Assembly: GCA_012270465.1 (NCBI GenBank)
Contig: JAAXIH010000019.1
Coordinates: 1-34,590, forward strand
Reading direction: 5' to 3'
DNA length: 34,590 bases
Source of the DNA: Synechococcus sp.
Lineage (GTDB): Bacteria > Cyanobacteriota > Cyanobacteriia > PCC-6307 > Cyanobiaceae
Shown: piece after piece, positions 20,384-29,213 of the stretch
Layout: the number at the start of each line of letters is the position of its first letter
Numbering within the stretch: position 1 is the stretch's first letter
The notes under the pieces: model-generated
The model's input: the letters and a program-made list of their open reading frames with translations, nothing else
Told to the model about the DNA's origin: nothing
Database searches by the model: none
Made by a program: the position numbers and the translations under genes

Positions 20384-22098
20384 TGCACGGCGAACGGCTC
20401 CAATTCGAGGTATGGGCCGCTGATTCTGGTGCCATTGAGCACGTCAGACCAGCTCAGCTCGATGGCTTCTGAGGGGATTTGCAGCATCCGCGCCAAGGGG
20501 AAGCTCACCCGCCGGTTGCTGAAATTGTGCACGGCCCAAAGCGCTTGGCTTGGTGTTCCACGCTTCAAGATCACCACATCGCTGCGGTCGCCGCTCAGCA
20601 ATTCCATTGGCGCTTCGGGATCCATCGCCGCACGCTGGCTGCGCAGCTGCATCGCCGCTTGCAGTCGCTTCAAAATCTTGCTGGCCGGTTGGTCGGGATC
20701 AGCGAGCTGGCGCTCCAAGCGCTCCGCTTGAAATTTGGGGCGGTTGAGATCGCGGCGGTGCCCCGTGCTGCGGAACTGCTTCATGTCGTTGGCGGCGGCT
20801 AGTAAGGCGGGCAAATAAAACGCTGGAACCCCTGGCAGGGCCATCACCAGCAGTTGGCTCAATAGGAATCGCTGCAGCTGGAGATGGGAGGGATCCACGC
20901 CGCCATCGGCCATGGCGCTCCACCAGCTGATGTTGATCTCATAGGGGGATTCTTTGCCGCTGGCGAGGCGCCGGTGGCTGACCAGCCCGCCGCGCCGTTC
21001 ACAAGCCACCAGCAGCTCATGCAAACGCTCGGGCGGCATCAGGCCTTCGAGTGGACGCAAGCCAATGCCGTCGTGGCAAGCACTGAAGTTCAGCAGGCTC
21101 GATCCCGCGGGAAGCTCGGGCCAACCGGCCAACCATTGGTTCAGCAGATCGGCGCGGCGGCTGATTAAGGCCTCCACCAATAGAGGGGGGAGCGGAAAGT
21201 TGTAGGCCAGATGGGCATCGTTGCCGCTACGCAGATAAGAGAGGTTTTCCTGCTCAGGAACGTTGGTTTCGGTCACCACAACGCCCCGGCTCGTGACCGT
21301 CTCCAGCAGTTGGCGCAGGATGCGCACCACCGTGTAGGCCTGCGGACGATGCAGGCATGTGGTGCCCTCTTCTTTCCACACAAACCCCACGGCATCGAGG
21401 CGGAGCCAGCTCACCCCATGACGGCTGAGCCGGCCGAGGAGTTCGCTGAAGCCCAGCAACACCTCAGGCTCGCTCCAATCGAGATCGAGTTGATCAGGGC
21501 CAAAGGTGCTCCATACCGGCCTCGGCCCGTCTTCGGTGGCCAAGGTGGTGAACAGGCTGGTGCTGCGCGGGCGGATCACGTTGGCCCAGCCACCGTCTGG
21601 ATCAGGAGCCAGGATGCAGCTCCGTCCCGGTTCGCTCCGCTGCAGAAATTGCAGCACCCATGGGTGGGAGGCTGAAACGTGGTTCAAGACCAGATCAGCC
21701 ATCACCGTTCGTCCTTCGGCGAGTGCGGCGAGATCGGTCCATTCGCCGAAGCCTGGTTCCAGTTCGCTGTGGCTGGCCACCGCAAAGCCGCCATCGCTGC
21801 TGGCCTTGAGGAAGGGCAACACGTGCACCACTCCATCGAGAGCGCTGAAGTGGCTGTTGAGAACGCCTTGGAGCGTTGTGAGGCCGCTTTCACCCTCCCG
21901 TTGCAAGGTGTTGGCGTAGGTGATCAGAACGGCGGTGCTGGCATCCCAGCGAGGCTGCTGGGTTCTCTGCTTTGTGCTGGTTTGCAGAGATTGCAGCAAT
22001 TGCGACGACAGTTCTTGGATGAACTCTGAAGACTTCTCCCGATAGAGCTCACGCAGGAGTGCGTCCATCTGGCCGCTTTGTAGGGCACTCCCCTGCAT
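20365..22098 (-). CDS. GH13 sucrose phosphorylase-like enzyme, probable glucosylglycerate phosphorylase
   Basis: 577 aa; VMADLVLNHVSASHPWV, WLRLDAVGFVWKE, VVVTETNVPEQEN, FSACHDGIGLRPLEG, PGVPAFYLPALL; GH13_18 motifs, clustered with gpgS and the phosphatase. Confidence 0.82.
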   Translation of the reverse strand: MQGSALQSGQMDALLRELYREKSSEFIQELSSQLLQSLQTSTKQRTQQPRWDASTAVLITYANTLQREGESGLTTLQGVLNSHFSALDGVVHVLPFLKASSDGGFAVASHSELEPGFGEWTDLAALAEGRTVMADLVLNHVSASHPWVLQFLQRSEPGRSCILAPDPDGGWANVIRPRSTSLFTTLATEDGPRPVWSTFGPDQLDLDWSEPEVLLGFSELLGRLSRHGVSWLRLDAVGFVWKEEGTTCLHRPQAYTVVRILRQLLETVTSRGVVVTETNVPEQENLSYLRSGNDAHLAYNFPLPPLLVEALISRRADLLNQWLAGWPELPAGSSLLNFSACHDGIGLRPLEGLMPPERLHELLVACERRGGLVSHRRLASGKESPYEINISWWSAMADGGVDPSHLQLQRFLLSQLLVMALPGVPAFYLPALLAAANDMKQFRSTGHRRDLNRPKFQAERLERQLADPDQPASKILKRLQAAMQLRSQRAAMDPEAPMELLSGDRSDVVILKRGTPSQALWAVHNFSNRRVSFPLARMLQIPSEAIELSWSDVLNGTRISGPYLELEPFAVHWLELG

Positions 22099-22168
22099 TC
22101 ACTCCTCCATTCCTTGCCTACACGGTATGGAGAAATGAGCTCTTCGCTGTTGTCGCACGAACCATCGA

Positions 22169-23467
22169 GTGGATTTCCAACAGGGGCCCATCACCACCAT
22201 CCACGACTACGGGACCGACGCTGATGCGGCGGGGCTGTTGCGTCAGGGATTGCAGCAGCGGCCAACGAGCCTGTTGATTCCCTGTCTGATGGAGGAGTTC
22301 AGCCGGCCAGCCCTGGGTCTGATTCGTGAGGTGTTGCGCGAGCTCGATGGCCTGCAGGAGCTGGTCATTGCTCTGTCAGCTGGAACCGCCGAAGAGGTGT
22401 TGCAGGCGGAGGCATTCTTTGCCGATATGCCGTTCCCGGTGCGGGTGCACTGGACCAACGGTCCAGCGGTGAAGGAGCTGCTGGCCTCACTGCAGGAGTT
22501 CAATCTCGAGGTGATGGGCCCACCGGGCAAAGGCTGGGCTGTTTGGCAGGGTCTTGGTGTTGCCACCCGCCAAGCTGAGGTGGTTGGCCTCTTTGATGCC
22601 GACATCCGCACCTTCTCGCCGCAGTATCCGGCGCGGATGCTGGCGCCTTTGCTGGATCCCTCCCAAGGCATTGCCTACGTCAAAGCCTTCTACAGCCGCT
22701 TGTCGCTCGAGACCCGCGCCTTGCAAGGCCGCGCGACGCGGTTGTTTGTGAATCCTCTTCTGGTCAGCCTTGAGCGGATGTTGGGTGAGCTCAACTATCT
22801 GCGCTATCTGCGCGCGTTCCGCTACCCCTTGGCCGGTGAATTCGCGTTCACCACTGATTTGGCCATGAACCTGCGCATCCCCAGTGATTGGGGATTGGAA
22901 GTGGGGCTGCTTTCAGAGGTCTATCGCCAGGTCGCCATCAGCCGGATTGCGCAGGTGGATTTGGGCTTGTTTGATCACAAGCACAAAGAACTCGGCAGCA
23001 CCCCCAAAGAGGGTTTGCAGCGCATGTGTGGCGAGATTCTCTCCACGGTGCTGCGGGGCTTGATGGAACACGAAGGTGTGGCCTTGGCCGAGGCCCATGT
23101 GCCCGCCCTGGAGGTTCTCTATCGCCGCGTTGGTGAAGACCGCGTGCGTCAGCACGGCCTGGATTCCAGCGTGAATGGCTTGCCTTATGACCGCCATGGC
23201 GAAGAGTTGGCCGTGCATGAATTCGCCAACTTGATTCGCCCGGGCATGAATCAGTTCTTGCAGCAACCGGTGTCGCTGCAACTGCCCTGCTGGTCGCGCT
23301 TGTTGAGCTGCTCCGCATCGCTGCGTGAAGATCTGGCCCTGGCTGGATCGCAGGGCCGCCAAACCCGGTTGGTCAATGTGCCCTTGGCACCCAAGCCGAA
23401 GTTGGAGGTGGGCAGGGCTCAGCCCGCCCCTTGGCATCAGCCCGCTGCCAGCGGTTCAGCCCGCTAA
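22169..23467 (+). CDS. gpgS: Glucosyl-3-phosphoglycerate synthase
   Basis: 432 aa GT81-like glycosyltransferase; LIPCLMEEFSRPALGLIREVLREL, GKGWAVWQGLGVATRQAEVVGLFDADIRTFSPQYPARML. Confidence 0.88.
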   Translation: MDFQQGPITTIHDYGTDADAAGLLRQGLQQRPTSLLIPCLMEEFSRPALGLIREVLRELDGLQELVIALSAGTAEEVLQAEAFFADMPFPVRVHWTNGPAVKELLASLQEFNLEVMGPPGKGWAVWQGLGVATRQAEVVGLFDADIRTFSPQYPARMLAPLLDPSQGIAYVKAFYSRLSLETRALQGRATRLFVNPLLVSLERMLGELNYLRYLRAFRYPLAGEFAFTTDLAMNLRIPSDWGLEVGLLSEVYRQVAISRIAQVDLGLFDHKHKELGSTPKEGLQRMCGEILSTVLRGLMEHEGVALAEAHVPALEVLYRRVGEDRVRQHGLDSSVNGLPYDRHGEELAVHEFANLIRPGMNQFLQQPVSLQLPCWSRLLSCSASLREDLALAGSQGRQTRLVNVPLAPKPKLEVGRAQPAPWHQPAASGSAR

Positions 23468-23522
23468 ATCCATTTGGATTGGTTCGGCTCCGTAACATCA
23501 GCCCCCAAGCAAGCAGGCGCTG

Positions 23523-24188
23523 ATGGAGGTTCCCCCCAAGCTGATCGCACTGGGTGATAGCGGTGTTTTTGGCTGGGGTGATCTCGAGGCCGGTGGCTGG
23601 GCGGAACGGCTGCGTTGCCATTGGATGCCCAGGCCCCAGGCACCAGTGGTTTACAACCTCGGCGTTCGCGGCGATGGGCTGGAGCGTGTGGCTGCCAGGC
23701 TCCAGCAGGAGTTCAGCGTGCGCGGAGAGCTCAGGCGTCAGCAGCCTCAGGGGATGTTGTTGGGCGTTGGCCTCAACGATTGCGCCCGGGTGGGCCGCAG
23801 CGATGGCCGCCTGCAGTTGGAGCCTGAGGCCTTCCTCTTTGGCTTGGAGCAATTGCTCAGCCAAGCGGTGCAACTGGCCCCGGTGTTTGTGTTGGGGCTG
23901 ACGCCTGTGAATGAAGAGGCCATGCCCTATGCCGGTTGCCTTTGGTATGGCAATGGCGATGTGGCTCGGGCGAATCGCTTGATCGAAGAAGCCTGCCTGG
24001 AGAAGGACGTGCCGTTTTTGCGCTTGTGGGATGGCGATGCCGTTGGGCCGCAATGGCTCGCTCGCCTCAGTCCGGATGGATTGCATTGCAACAGCGACGG
24101 TCACCGTTGGATTTTTGAGCGGCTGCGCAGCTGGCCTGAACTCTTGCAGTGGGCTGGCTTACCGCCAGAGGGTGCCTGCAAGCTTTAA
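23523..24188 (+). CDS. SGNH/GDSL-family hydrolase
   Basis: LIALGDSGVFGWGDLEAGGWAERLR, VGLNDCAR, and DGLHCNSDGHRWIFE. Confidence 0.85.
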   Translation: MEVPPKLIALGDSGVFGWGDLEAGGWAERLRCHWMPRPQAPVVYNLGVRGDGLERVAARLQQEFSVRGELRRQQPQGMLLGVGLNDCARVGRSDGRLQLEPEAFLFGLEQLLSQAVQLAPVFVLGLTPVNEEAMPYAGCLWYGNGDVARANRLIEEACLEKDVPFLRLWDGDAVGPQWLARLSPDGLHCNSDGHRWIFERLRSWPELLQWAGLPPEGACKL

Positions 24189-24225
24189 CCCAGAGCTATG
24201 ACAGGCGTCTTGGCCTTTGTCTGCG

Positions 24226-24393
24226 ATGAATCCCTTTTTGCTGCTGCTTTACACCCTGATTTTTTGTGTGGTGTATGGAGCCGCCTATGGCGCTGCGCTG
24301 ACCGGCAAGATCGCCTGCATCAACCGCAACTCGGCGATCACAGCTCTGGTCTTTGCGGTGGTGCTTTGGCTGTTGAACAAACCCTTCGGCTGA
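24226..24393 (+). CDS. 55-aa membrane protein
   Basis: Below the track cut-off: MNPFLLLLYTLIFCVVYGAAYGAALTGKIACINRNSAITALVFAVVLWLLNKPFG*; two hydrophobic segments. Confidence 0.6.
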   Translation: MNPFLLLLYTLIFCVVYGAAYGAALTGKIACINRNSAITALVFAVVLWLLNKPFG

Positions 24394-24396
24394 CGC

Positions 24397-24921
24397 TCAT
24401 AAAAACGACGCTACAAATTGCGAGCGCAGCAATGTCTCGCCAGCGGAGCGGTTCACACCGCTTTGTCGAAATAGCTCCGCGACCGCTTCGAAGCTGGGCT
24501 CCCTTGGCATCGATGGGGCGCTGCAGTACTGAATTCCGATCAAGCGCAGCACCGTTCCGCAGCCCATTCCGTCTTGCTGCAAATAGGGCTTTTGCTGCAT
24601 GGCCAGCCGCACTAGCTGATCGCCTTGGGCTGGAAGCTCATCACCTATCCAGGGCTGACAGTCGCTATCAAGCCTGTGGGGGCGCGTTGCATTACTCCAT
24701 TGCAGGGCGATGGCATGGCAGTGCTCGTCGTGGGGAGTCCAAGGGGTGGGCAGGCACTGACCGCCACGTTGTTGAACGCTCTGAAGTACGTGCTGCAACT
24801 GCTCATCGCGATCCTGCTGCAGTTCATTGATCACGAAGTTTGGAACCAAGGCAATCAGGCTCTGCCCATGGCTCTCCAGCAGCCGGACCGGGTCTGGGGT
24901 CAGAAACACTTTGGTGGTCAT
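24397..24921 (-). CDS. Hypothetical protein
   Basis: 174-aa ORF with coherent coding character; no family recognised. Confidence 0.6.
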   Translation of the reverse strand: MTTKVFLTPDPVRLLESHGQSLIALVPNFVINELQQDRDEQLQHVLQSVQQRGGQCLPTPWTPHDEHCHAIALQWSNATRPHRLDSDCQPWIGDELPAQGDQLVRLAMQQKPYLQQDGMGCGTVLRLIGIQYCSAPSMPREPSFEAVAELFRQSGVNRSAGETLLRSQFVASFL

Positions 24922-25014
24922 TCAGCCGTTATCCAGCCCTGGGCTGGCCTCCATGCTGGCTGATGGGTCCACAACAACAGGCTTCTTTAGTCTGAATTGA
25001 TCTGAGAGTGCCCC

Positions 25015-25314
25015 ATGCCTTTGCTCTGGGAAAACCTGGCGCGCCAACTCGACAGCGTGCGTGCAGCAGACACCACAGCGAGTGTTGTGACCGACGGCAC
25101 TGGTGGTTTGTCCCGTCAACAGCGTTTGCAGGCAGCCCTTGCTGCAATCCAAGACAAGGGCAATCCGCTCATGGTCGAGTCACTCAAGGCTGCCCTTGAG
25201 GGCAGAGAACCTCGGATGGAGTTGCCTGAACTCCCCCAAGGCCTGGAGGCAGAACTCAGTGGCCCGGAGGCCTATCTCCGTTCGATTCCCAAGCAGTTTC
25301 AGCCCAAGCAATAG
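25015..25314 (+). CDS. Conserved hypothetical protein
   Basis: 99 aa, MPLLWENLARQLDSVRAADTTASVV...QQRLQAALAAIQDKGNPLMVESLKAALEGREPRMELPELP. Confidence 0.6.
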   Translation: MPLLWENLARQLDSVRAADTTASVVTDGTGGLSRQQRLQAALAAIQDKGNPLMVESLKAALEGREPRMELPELPQGLEAELSGPEAYLRSIPKQFQPKQ

Positions 25315-25347
25315 CGTTGAGTTCCGCCTGAATGGTTGGCCGGCTGG

Positions 25348-25512
25348 CTATTCAATGTCCATCTCAGTGGCGTCGAGCACCTGCCAGTCCCCATCCCCCT
25401 CTTGGTCGCAAAACTCGGTGGCATCCGCTTCGTTTGTGAAGCTAGCGATCTCCCGGTAGATGCCTTCGCTGGCGGTTGGTGCCATCACCACCCAACGCTC
25501 GTCAGTATCCAT
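25348..25512 (-). CDS. Small acidic hypothetical protein (54 aa)
   Basis: Translated by eye: MDTDERWVVMAPTASEGIYREIASFTNEADATEFCDQEGDGDWQVLDATEMDIE*. Confidence 0.5.
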   Translation of the reverse strand: MDTDERWVVMAPTASEGIYREIASFTNEADATEFCDQEGDGDWQVLDATEMDIE

Positions 25513-25615
25513 TAATCAAAAAGGGCTGATGTCATCAAGCCAGCTTGATTGTGAAAAGTTTAAGTGCCACCTTTCGGATGAATCGATCTTGGCTTGAAAA
25601 TTTCAATGCGAGACG

Positions 25616-25640
25616 TCCCGGCTAGCCCGGGGCTTTTTTT
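25616..25640 (+). terminator. Putative rho-independent terminator
   Basis: cccggctagcccggggc followed by ttttttt. Confidence 0.6.
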
Positions 25641-25688
25641 GTCTTTTTCTCATGGCTGGCGCCATGATGTTGCTCTTTCTGGCCGGCC

Positions 25689-25862
25689 ATGGCTGACCCC
25701 AACGAGGAGCAATTGTCGAAGTTGAGGCTGGTCCTGGCGGTGGCCGAGAAAAACGGAAATCAGCTGTTTATCGACAACATCAAGCGCGATATCGAGGCCC
25801 TAGAGCGCGGCGAGGAATCTCCGATCATTGCTGAATACCTCACCGATGAGGAGCGCAGTTGA
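25689..25862 (+). CDS. Small hypothetical protein (57 aa)
   Basis: MADPNEEQLSKLRLVLAVAEKNGNQLFIDNIKRDIEALERGEESPIIAEYLTDEERS*; followed by a terminator. Confidence 0.6.
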   Translation: MADPNEEQLSKLRLVLAVAEKNGNQLFIDNIKRDIEALERGEESPIIAEYLTDEERS

Positions 25863-25887
25863 GCTGCAGCTCACGCTGAATCGTGTT

Positions 25888-25915
25888 GCCCCTGCTTGCT
25901 CAGGGGCTTTTTGTT
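25888..25915 (+). terminator. Rho-independent terminator
   Basis: gcccctgcttgctcaggggctttttg. Confidence 0.8.
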
Positions 25916-26409
25916 GCGCTCCACAGCGCCAAGCCGCCGCCCCGGCCTCTAGCGACGAGCCATTGGTTCTGCTCGACAGCGATTAAGGCAAAAAATGGCG
26001 TTCGCTTTGGCTTGGGTTCGGGCAACGGACGCTGAAACAGGGTGGTTCCGCCAAGCTCGAGCGTGAGCCGCTCAAAGCGAAAACACAGCAAAGGCCGTTT
26101 GCCTTGTAGCCAGCCTGGCCCGTTGAAGCTCAGCTTCAGTGGCCCCAGGCTGATTGAGTTGGCAATGCTGAGATCGCCCGGCTGATTCTCTTCGGAGCCG
26201 CTGATCGAGAGGCGAGCGTTCAGCCATTGCAGCAACTTCGTTTGGCCTTGGCTCTCCTGTTGTTCCCCTTTGCCCCAAAGTCGTTGGGGGCTCCACTCAC
26301 CCAACAGAGCTGTGGCTTGGATCCCCGATCCATGGCTGCGGGCCAGCGCTTCTTGCTCGAGAAGACCAGCGAGAGTGATCGTTTTGATGTCGCCAGGGGC
26401 GTTGGGCAT
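25900..26409 (-). CDS. Hypothetical protein (ORF opens at 26466; likely start MPNAPGDIKTITLAGLLEQ)
   Basis: Long ORF; C-terminal half FFALIAVEQNQWLVARGRGGGLALWS. Confidence 0.55.
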   Translation of the reverse strand: MPNAPGDIKTITLAGLLEQEALARSHGSGIQATALLGEWSPQRLWGKGEQQESQGQTKLLQWLNARLSISGSEENQPGDLSIANSISLGPLKLSFNGPGWLQGKRPLLCFRFERLTLELGGTTLFQRPLPEPKPKRTPFFALIAVEQNQWLVARGRGGGLALWSATKSP

Positions 26410-26514
26410 GGTGATGTTTCGGCGATTTTGCCCAATTTTTGCGTTATGTATCGCGCTGAACGACACGGGGTGATTGTCAGCCGATAAAACACGGGTGTAG
26501 CAACCGCTACAACA

Positions 26515-26575
26515 CGTTCACCTCGTTTCGGCGAGGCGCAGTTCGATCCAGGCCATGGAACGGGGACCTGGACTG
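26515..26575 (+). ncRNA. Putative glutamine-II (Downstream-peptide) riboswitch
   Basis: CGTTC(26515-26519)/GAACG(26558-26562) P1; CCTCG(26521-26525)/CGAGG(26532-26536) P2; CCAGG(26548-26552)/CCTGG(26667 offset: 26567-26571) pseudoknot-like pairing; directly upstream of a 33-aa ORF. Confidence 0.65.
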
Positions 26576-26592
26576 ACTCAGAGGAACCTCCC

Positions 26593-26694
26593 ATGACCCT
26601 GACCTACCGCGGCCAGCAGTACGTGCAGTCCAAGGCTGCCGTTGATCACCAGAAGCCTGCCCTGACCTACCGCGGCGTTGCTTACGCCAAGTGA
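26593..26694 (+). CDS. 33-aa DUF4278-type peptide with internal LTYRG repeat
   Basis: MTLTYRGQQYVQSKAAVDHQKPALTYRGVAYAK*; not in the ORF track; flanked by the structured leader and a terminator. Confidence 0.78.
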   Translation: MTLTYRGQQYVQSKAAVDHQKPALTYRGVAYAK

Positions 26695-26720
26695 TCAGGC
26701 CGTAAGGCTGAATCCCATCA

Positions 26721-26746
26721 GCCCCCGCTTCGGCGGGGGCTTTTTT
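26721..26746 (+). terminator. Rho-independent terminator
   Basis: gcccccgcttcggcgggggctttttt, perfect 8-bp stem with TTCG loop. Confidence 0.92.
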
Positions 26747-26823
26747 GTTGCTTTGTCTGTTGCCTGGCTTGGCTGCCCAGCAACTTGCGTTAGCCTTAAT
26801 CGATCGTTAATCAATAAATCCTT

Positions 26824-26967
26824 TTGAACCTGGAGAAGCAGCAGCGAAAACTGGTCAAGCTGAAAGAGAAGGCTGAACTGTGCGTGAGCCGTGATCAGGC
26901 CCAGGCGATCATCCGCAAGGCGGAGAAGGCTCAGCGCAAAATTCAGCGAGCGCAAACAGAAGCCTGA
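26824..26967 (+). CDS. Small Lys/Arg-rich helical protein, paralog A (TTG start)
   Basis: (M)NLEKQQRKLVKLKEKAELCVSRDQAQAIIRKAEKAQRKIQRAQTEA*; aligns with 29706..29846. Confidence 0.6.
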   Translation: MNLEKQQRKLVKLKEKAELCVSRDQAQAIIRKAEKAQRKIQRAQTEA

Positions 26968-26970
26968 ACC

Positions 26971-27141
26971 ATGAATCCCGATCTCGCTGATGCCCTGCAG
27001 GCTTTGGTGGCTGTCGCGATTGAAAGCACCGTTGGTCTGGAAGATCACACCCAATCAGCTGCTGTGGCTGATGCCATGCGCGCTTGTACCGCTCAATTGC
27101 TCAGCGTTGCTGAGCAATTCCAAGACAGCGATTTGGATTGA
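26971..27141 (+). CDS. Small hypothetical protein (56 aa)
   Basis: MNPDLADALQALVAVAIESTVGLEDHTQSAAVADAMRACTAQLLSVAEQFQDSDLD*. Confidence 0.5.
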   Translation: MNPDLADALQALVAVAIESTVGLEDHTQSAAVADAMRACTAQLLSVAEQFQDSDLD

Positions 27142-27170
27142 CGATCTCCAGCACTCAGCTGGGCTTGCCT

Positions 27171-27302
27171 TCACTTGGGCCGTTTGGTGATGTCACCGAA
27201 GTCGTCGTCGTTGGGCTGCAGAAATTGCCACACCACAGGAACGGTGAACAGCACGGTTAAACCAATCGTGGCCCAGATGGCCACTGTGTAATCGCCGTTC
27301 AT
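27171..27302 (-). CDS. 43-aa single-TM hypothetical protein
   Basis: MNGDYTVAIWATIGLTVLFTVPVVWQFLQPNDDDFGDITKRPK*. Confidence 0.55.
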   Translation of the reverse strand: MNGDYTVAIWATIGLTVLFTVPVVWQFLQPNDDDFGDITKRPK

Positions 27303-27327
27303 TCCCAAGGATTCAACCGCCCAGACC

Positions 27328-27510
27328 TTAACCGTTGCCGCCAGCCAGTTCGCTTTTCAGCTCACGCCGAATCGTTCGCAGCGATTGCAGCTTGAGGCTG
27401 GCTGTTTCCCAGAGGCGGCGATGCCCGTCGTTAAAGAGGCCGTCCACCAGGCTTTGATGCTCGGCGATGGCGACCTCCACTTGATTCAATGCGATCTGCA
27501 GTTCGCTCAT
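27328..27510 (-). CDS. Small hypothetical helical protein (ORF opens at 27534)
   Basis: MSELQIALNQVEVAIAEHQSLVDGLFNDGHRRLWETASLKLQSLRTIRRELKSELAGGNG. Confidence 0.5.
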   Translation of the reverse strand: MSELQIALNQVEVAIAEHQSLVDGLFNDGHRRLWETASLKLQSLRTIRRELKSELAGGNG

Positions 27511-27645
27511 CTGCCAGCACACGTCGACACCCACGAGTCAGCCACAGCTTGATGTCGAGTGCAAGGGAGCCATGTGCATCTACGAGATGCTCATGGCTGA
27601 TCATTTTTGGCAGCATGCTTATGCAGGGAGTAGCGCAATCTCTCC

Positions 27646-29028
27646 ATGACTCTCCGTGAGGCTTTAGTTGCGATCAATCCGGCTACGGGATTGACCATGG
27701 GTCACTATCCGGTTCTGGATGTTGCTGAGACCGACGCGAGCGTTCTTGGCTGTCATCGGGCCCATCAAGCTTGGGGGAATGTTGGAATCGGACAGAGGGC
27801 TGAGCTTCTTCTGCGATTGGCAGGCCAGCTTGAGGATCAGCGTGAACACCTCGCCCGGCTCATCACTGGAGAAATGGGTAAACCCCTGGCTCAGGCAGAA
27901 GCTGAGGTCGATAAATGTGCCTGGGTATGCCGCTATTTCGCTGAATCGGGTGAGGCTTTTTTGCGGACCGAGGAGATTCAGCTAGAGGGATCAGTCGCCT
28001 CAGTTGTTCCCAGGCCTTTGGGCGTCATCTTGGCGATCATGCCTTGGAATTTTCCGTTTTGGCAGGTTTTTCGAGCGCTTGCTCCAGCCTTAATGGTGGG
28101 GAATGGAATGCTCCTCAAAGGCGCTTCCAATGTGCCTGGATGTAGTCAAGCGATTGCCCAATTGCTCGCATCCCTCGACGTTCCAGCTGGCCTGCTTACG
28201 AACTTGCCGATTCACGCCTCTGAGGTTGAGAGGGTGATCGCGAACCCATTGGTACGTGGTGTGACCCTGACTGGGAGTGAAGCCGCCGGCCGCGCGGTTG
28301 CGGCAATGGCTGGCACTTATCTCAAGAAATGCGTTCTCGAATTGGGTGGACAAGATCCTTATATCGTCCTGGCTGACGCTGACATTGCCCTGGCAGCGCA
28401 AAAGTGCGTGCAAAGCCGGATGCTTTGCTCTGGCCAAGTTTGTATAGCTGCCAAACGGTTGATCGTTGTTGATGCGGTCTACGACACGTTCAGGTGTGAG
28501 GTTCTCAAGCTGCTCGAGACCTATCCCATGGCTCATCCCTCAGAGCAAGCTTGTCGTCTCGGTCCATTGGCGCGAAAAGATCTTCGCGACCAGGTGCATG
28601 CCCAGGTTGTTGACAGCATCGCTGCTGGTTGTCGCTTGCTCCGTGGTGGAGTGATTCCAGATCAACCAGGTTGGTGGTATCCGGCCACCGTGTTGGAAGG
28701 CGTTGAGCCTGGCACTCCAGCTTTTGATGAGGAGGTGTTTGGCCCAGTGGTGAGTTTGATTCGTGCCAGCGATGAAGAGCAGGCGTTAGAGCTGGCTGCT
28801 GAGAGTCGCTTTGGTTTGGGGGCTGCAATCTTCACAGCACGGCAAGACCATGCGCAGCATCTTGCGGCTGAGCGGATTGAATCAGGTTCAATCGCAATCA
28901 ATGATTTTGTTAAAAGTGACCCCCGTGTTCCTTTTGGCGGGATGAAAGACAGCGGTTTTGGTCGTGAACTCGGTCGACTTGGTATGCAGGAATTTGTGAA
29001 TCACAAAACTATTGTTTTTCCTGCCTAA
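27646..29028 (+). CDS. gabD: NAD(P)-dependent succinate-semialdehyde dehydrogenase / aldehyde dehydrogenase
   Basis: 460 aa ALDH; MPWNFPFWQVFRALAPALMVGNGMLLKGASNVPG, VTLTGSEAAGRAVA, LELGGQDPYIVLADADI, GQVCIAAKRLIV. Confidence 0.9.
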   Translation: MTLREALVAINPATGLTMGHYPVLDVAETDASVLGCHRAHQAWGNVGIGQRAELLLRLAGQLEDQREHLARLITGEMGKPLAQAEAEVDKCAWVCRYFAESGEAFLRTEEIQLEGSVASVVPRPLGVILAIMPWNFPFWQVFRALAPALMVGNGMLLKGASNVPGCSQAIAQLLASLDVPAGLLTNLPIHASEVERVIANPLVRGVTLTGSEAAGRAVAAMAGTYLKKCVLELGGQDPYIVLADADIALAAQKCVQSRMLCSGQVCIAAKRLIVVDAVYDTFRCEVLKLLETYPMAHPSEQACRLGPLARKDLRDQVHAQVVDSIAAGCRLLRGGVIPDQPGWWYPATVLEGVEPGTPAFDEEVFGPVVSLIRASDEEQALELAAESRFGLGAAIFTARQDHAQHLAAERIESGSIAINDFVKSDPRVPFGGMKDSGFGRELGRLGMQEFVNHKTIVFPA

Positions 29029-29039
29029 GGGGGGCACGG

Positions 29040-29213
29040 ATGGATCAGCAAACCTGGGCTGTAGCCCAGAGCTCGGGCACAGCGTGTGAGGGCTCATTGC
29101 AATGGCATCTGATCGCGTCGTTCCCTTCTCAAGCCGAGGCTGAGGCCTATCGCGATGCGTTCTGCCCAGATGATCCGGCCATTGAAGTCATGCCGTTGGA
29201 TTTGCTGAGCTAG
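29040..29213 (+). CDS. Small hypothetical protein (57 aa)
   Basis: MDQQTWAVAQSSGTACEGSLQWHLIASFPSQAEAEAYRDAFCPDDPAIEVMPLDLLS*; 3' end overlaps the opposite-strand ORF. Confidence 0.45.
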   Translation: MDQQTWAVAQSSGTACEGSLQWHLIASFPSQAEAEAYRDAFCPDDPAIEVMPLDLLS

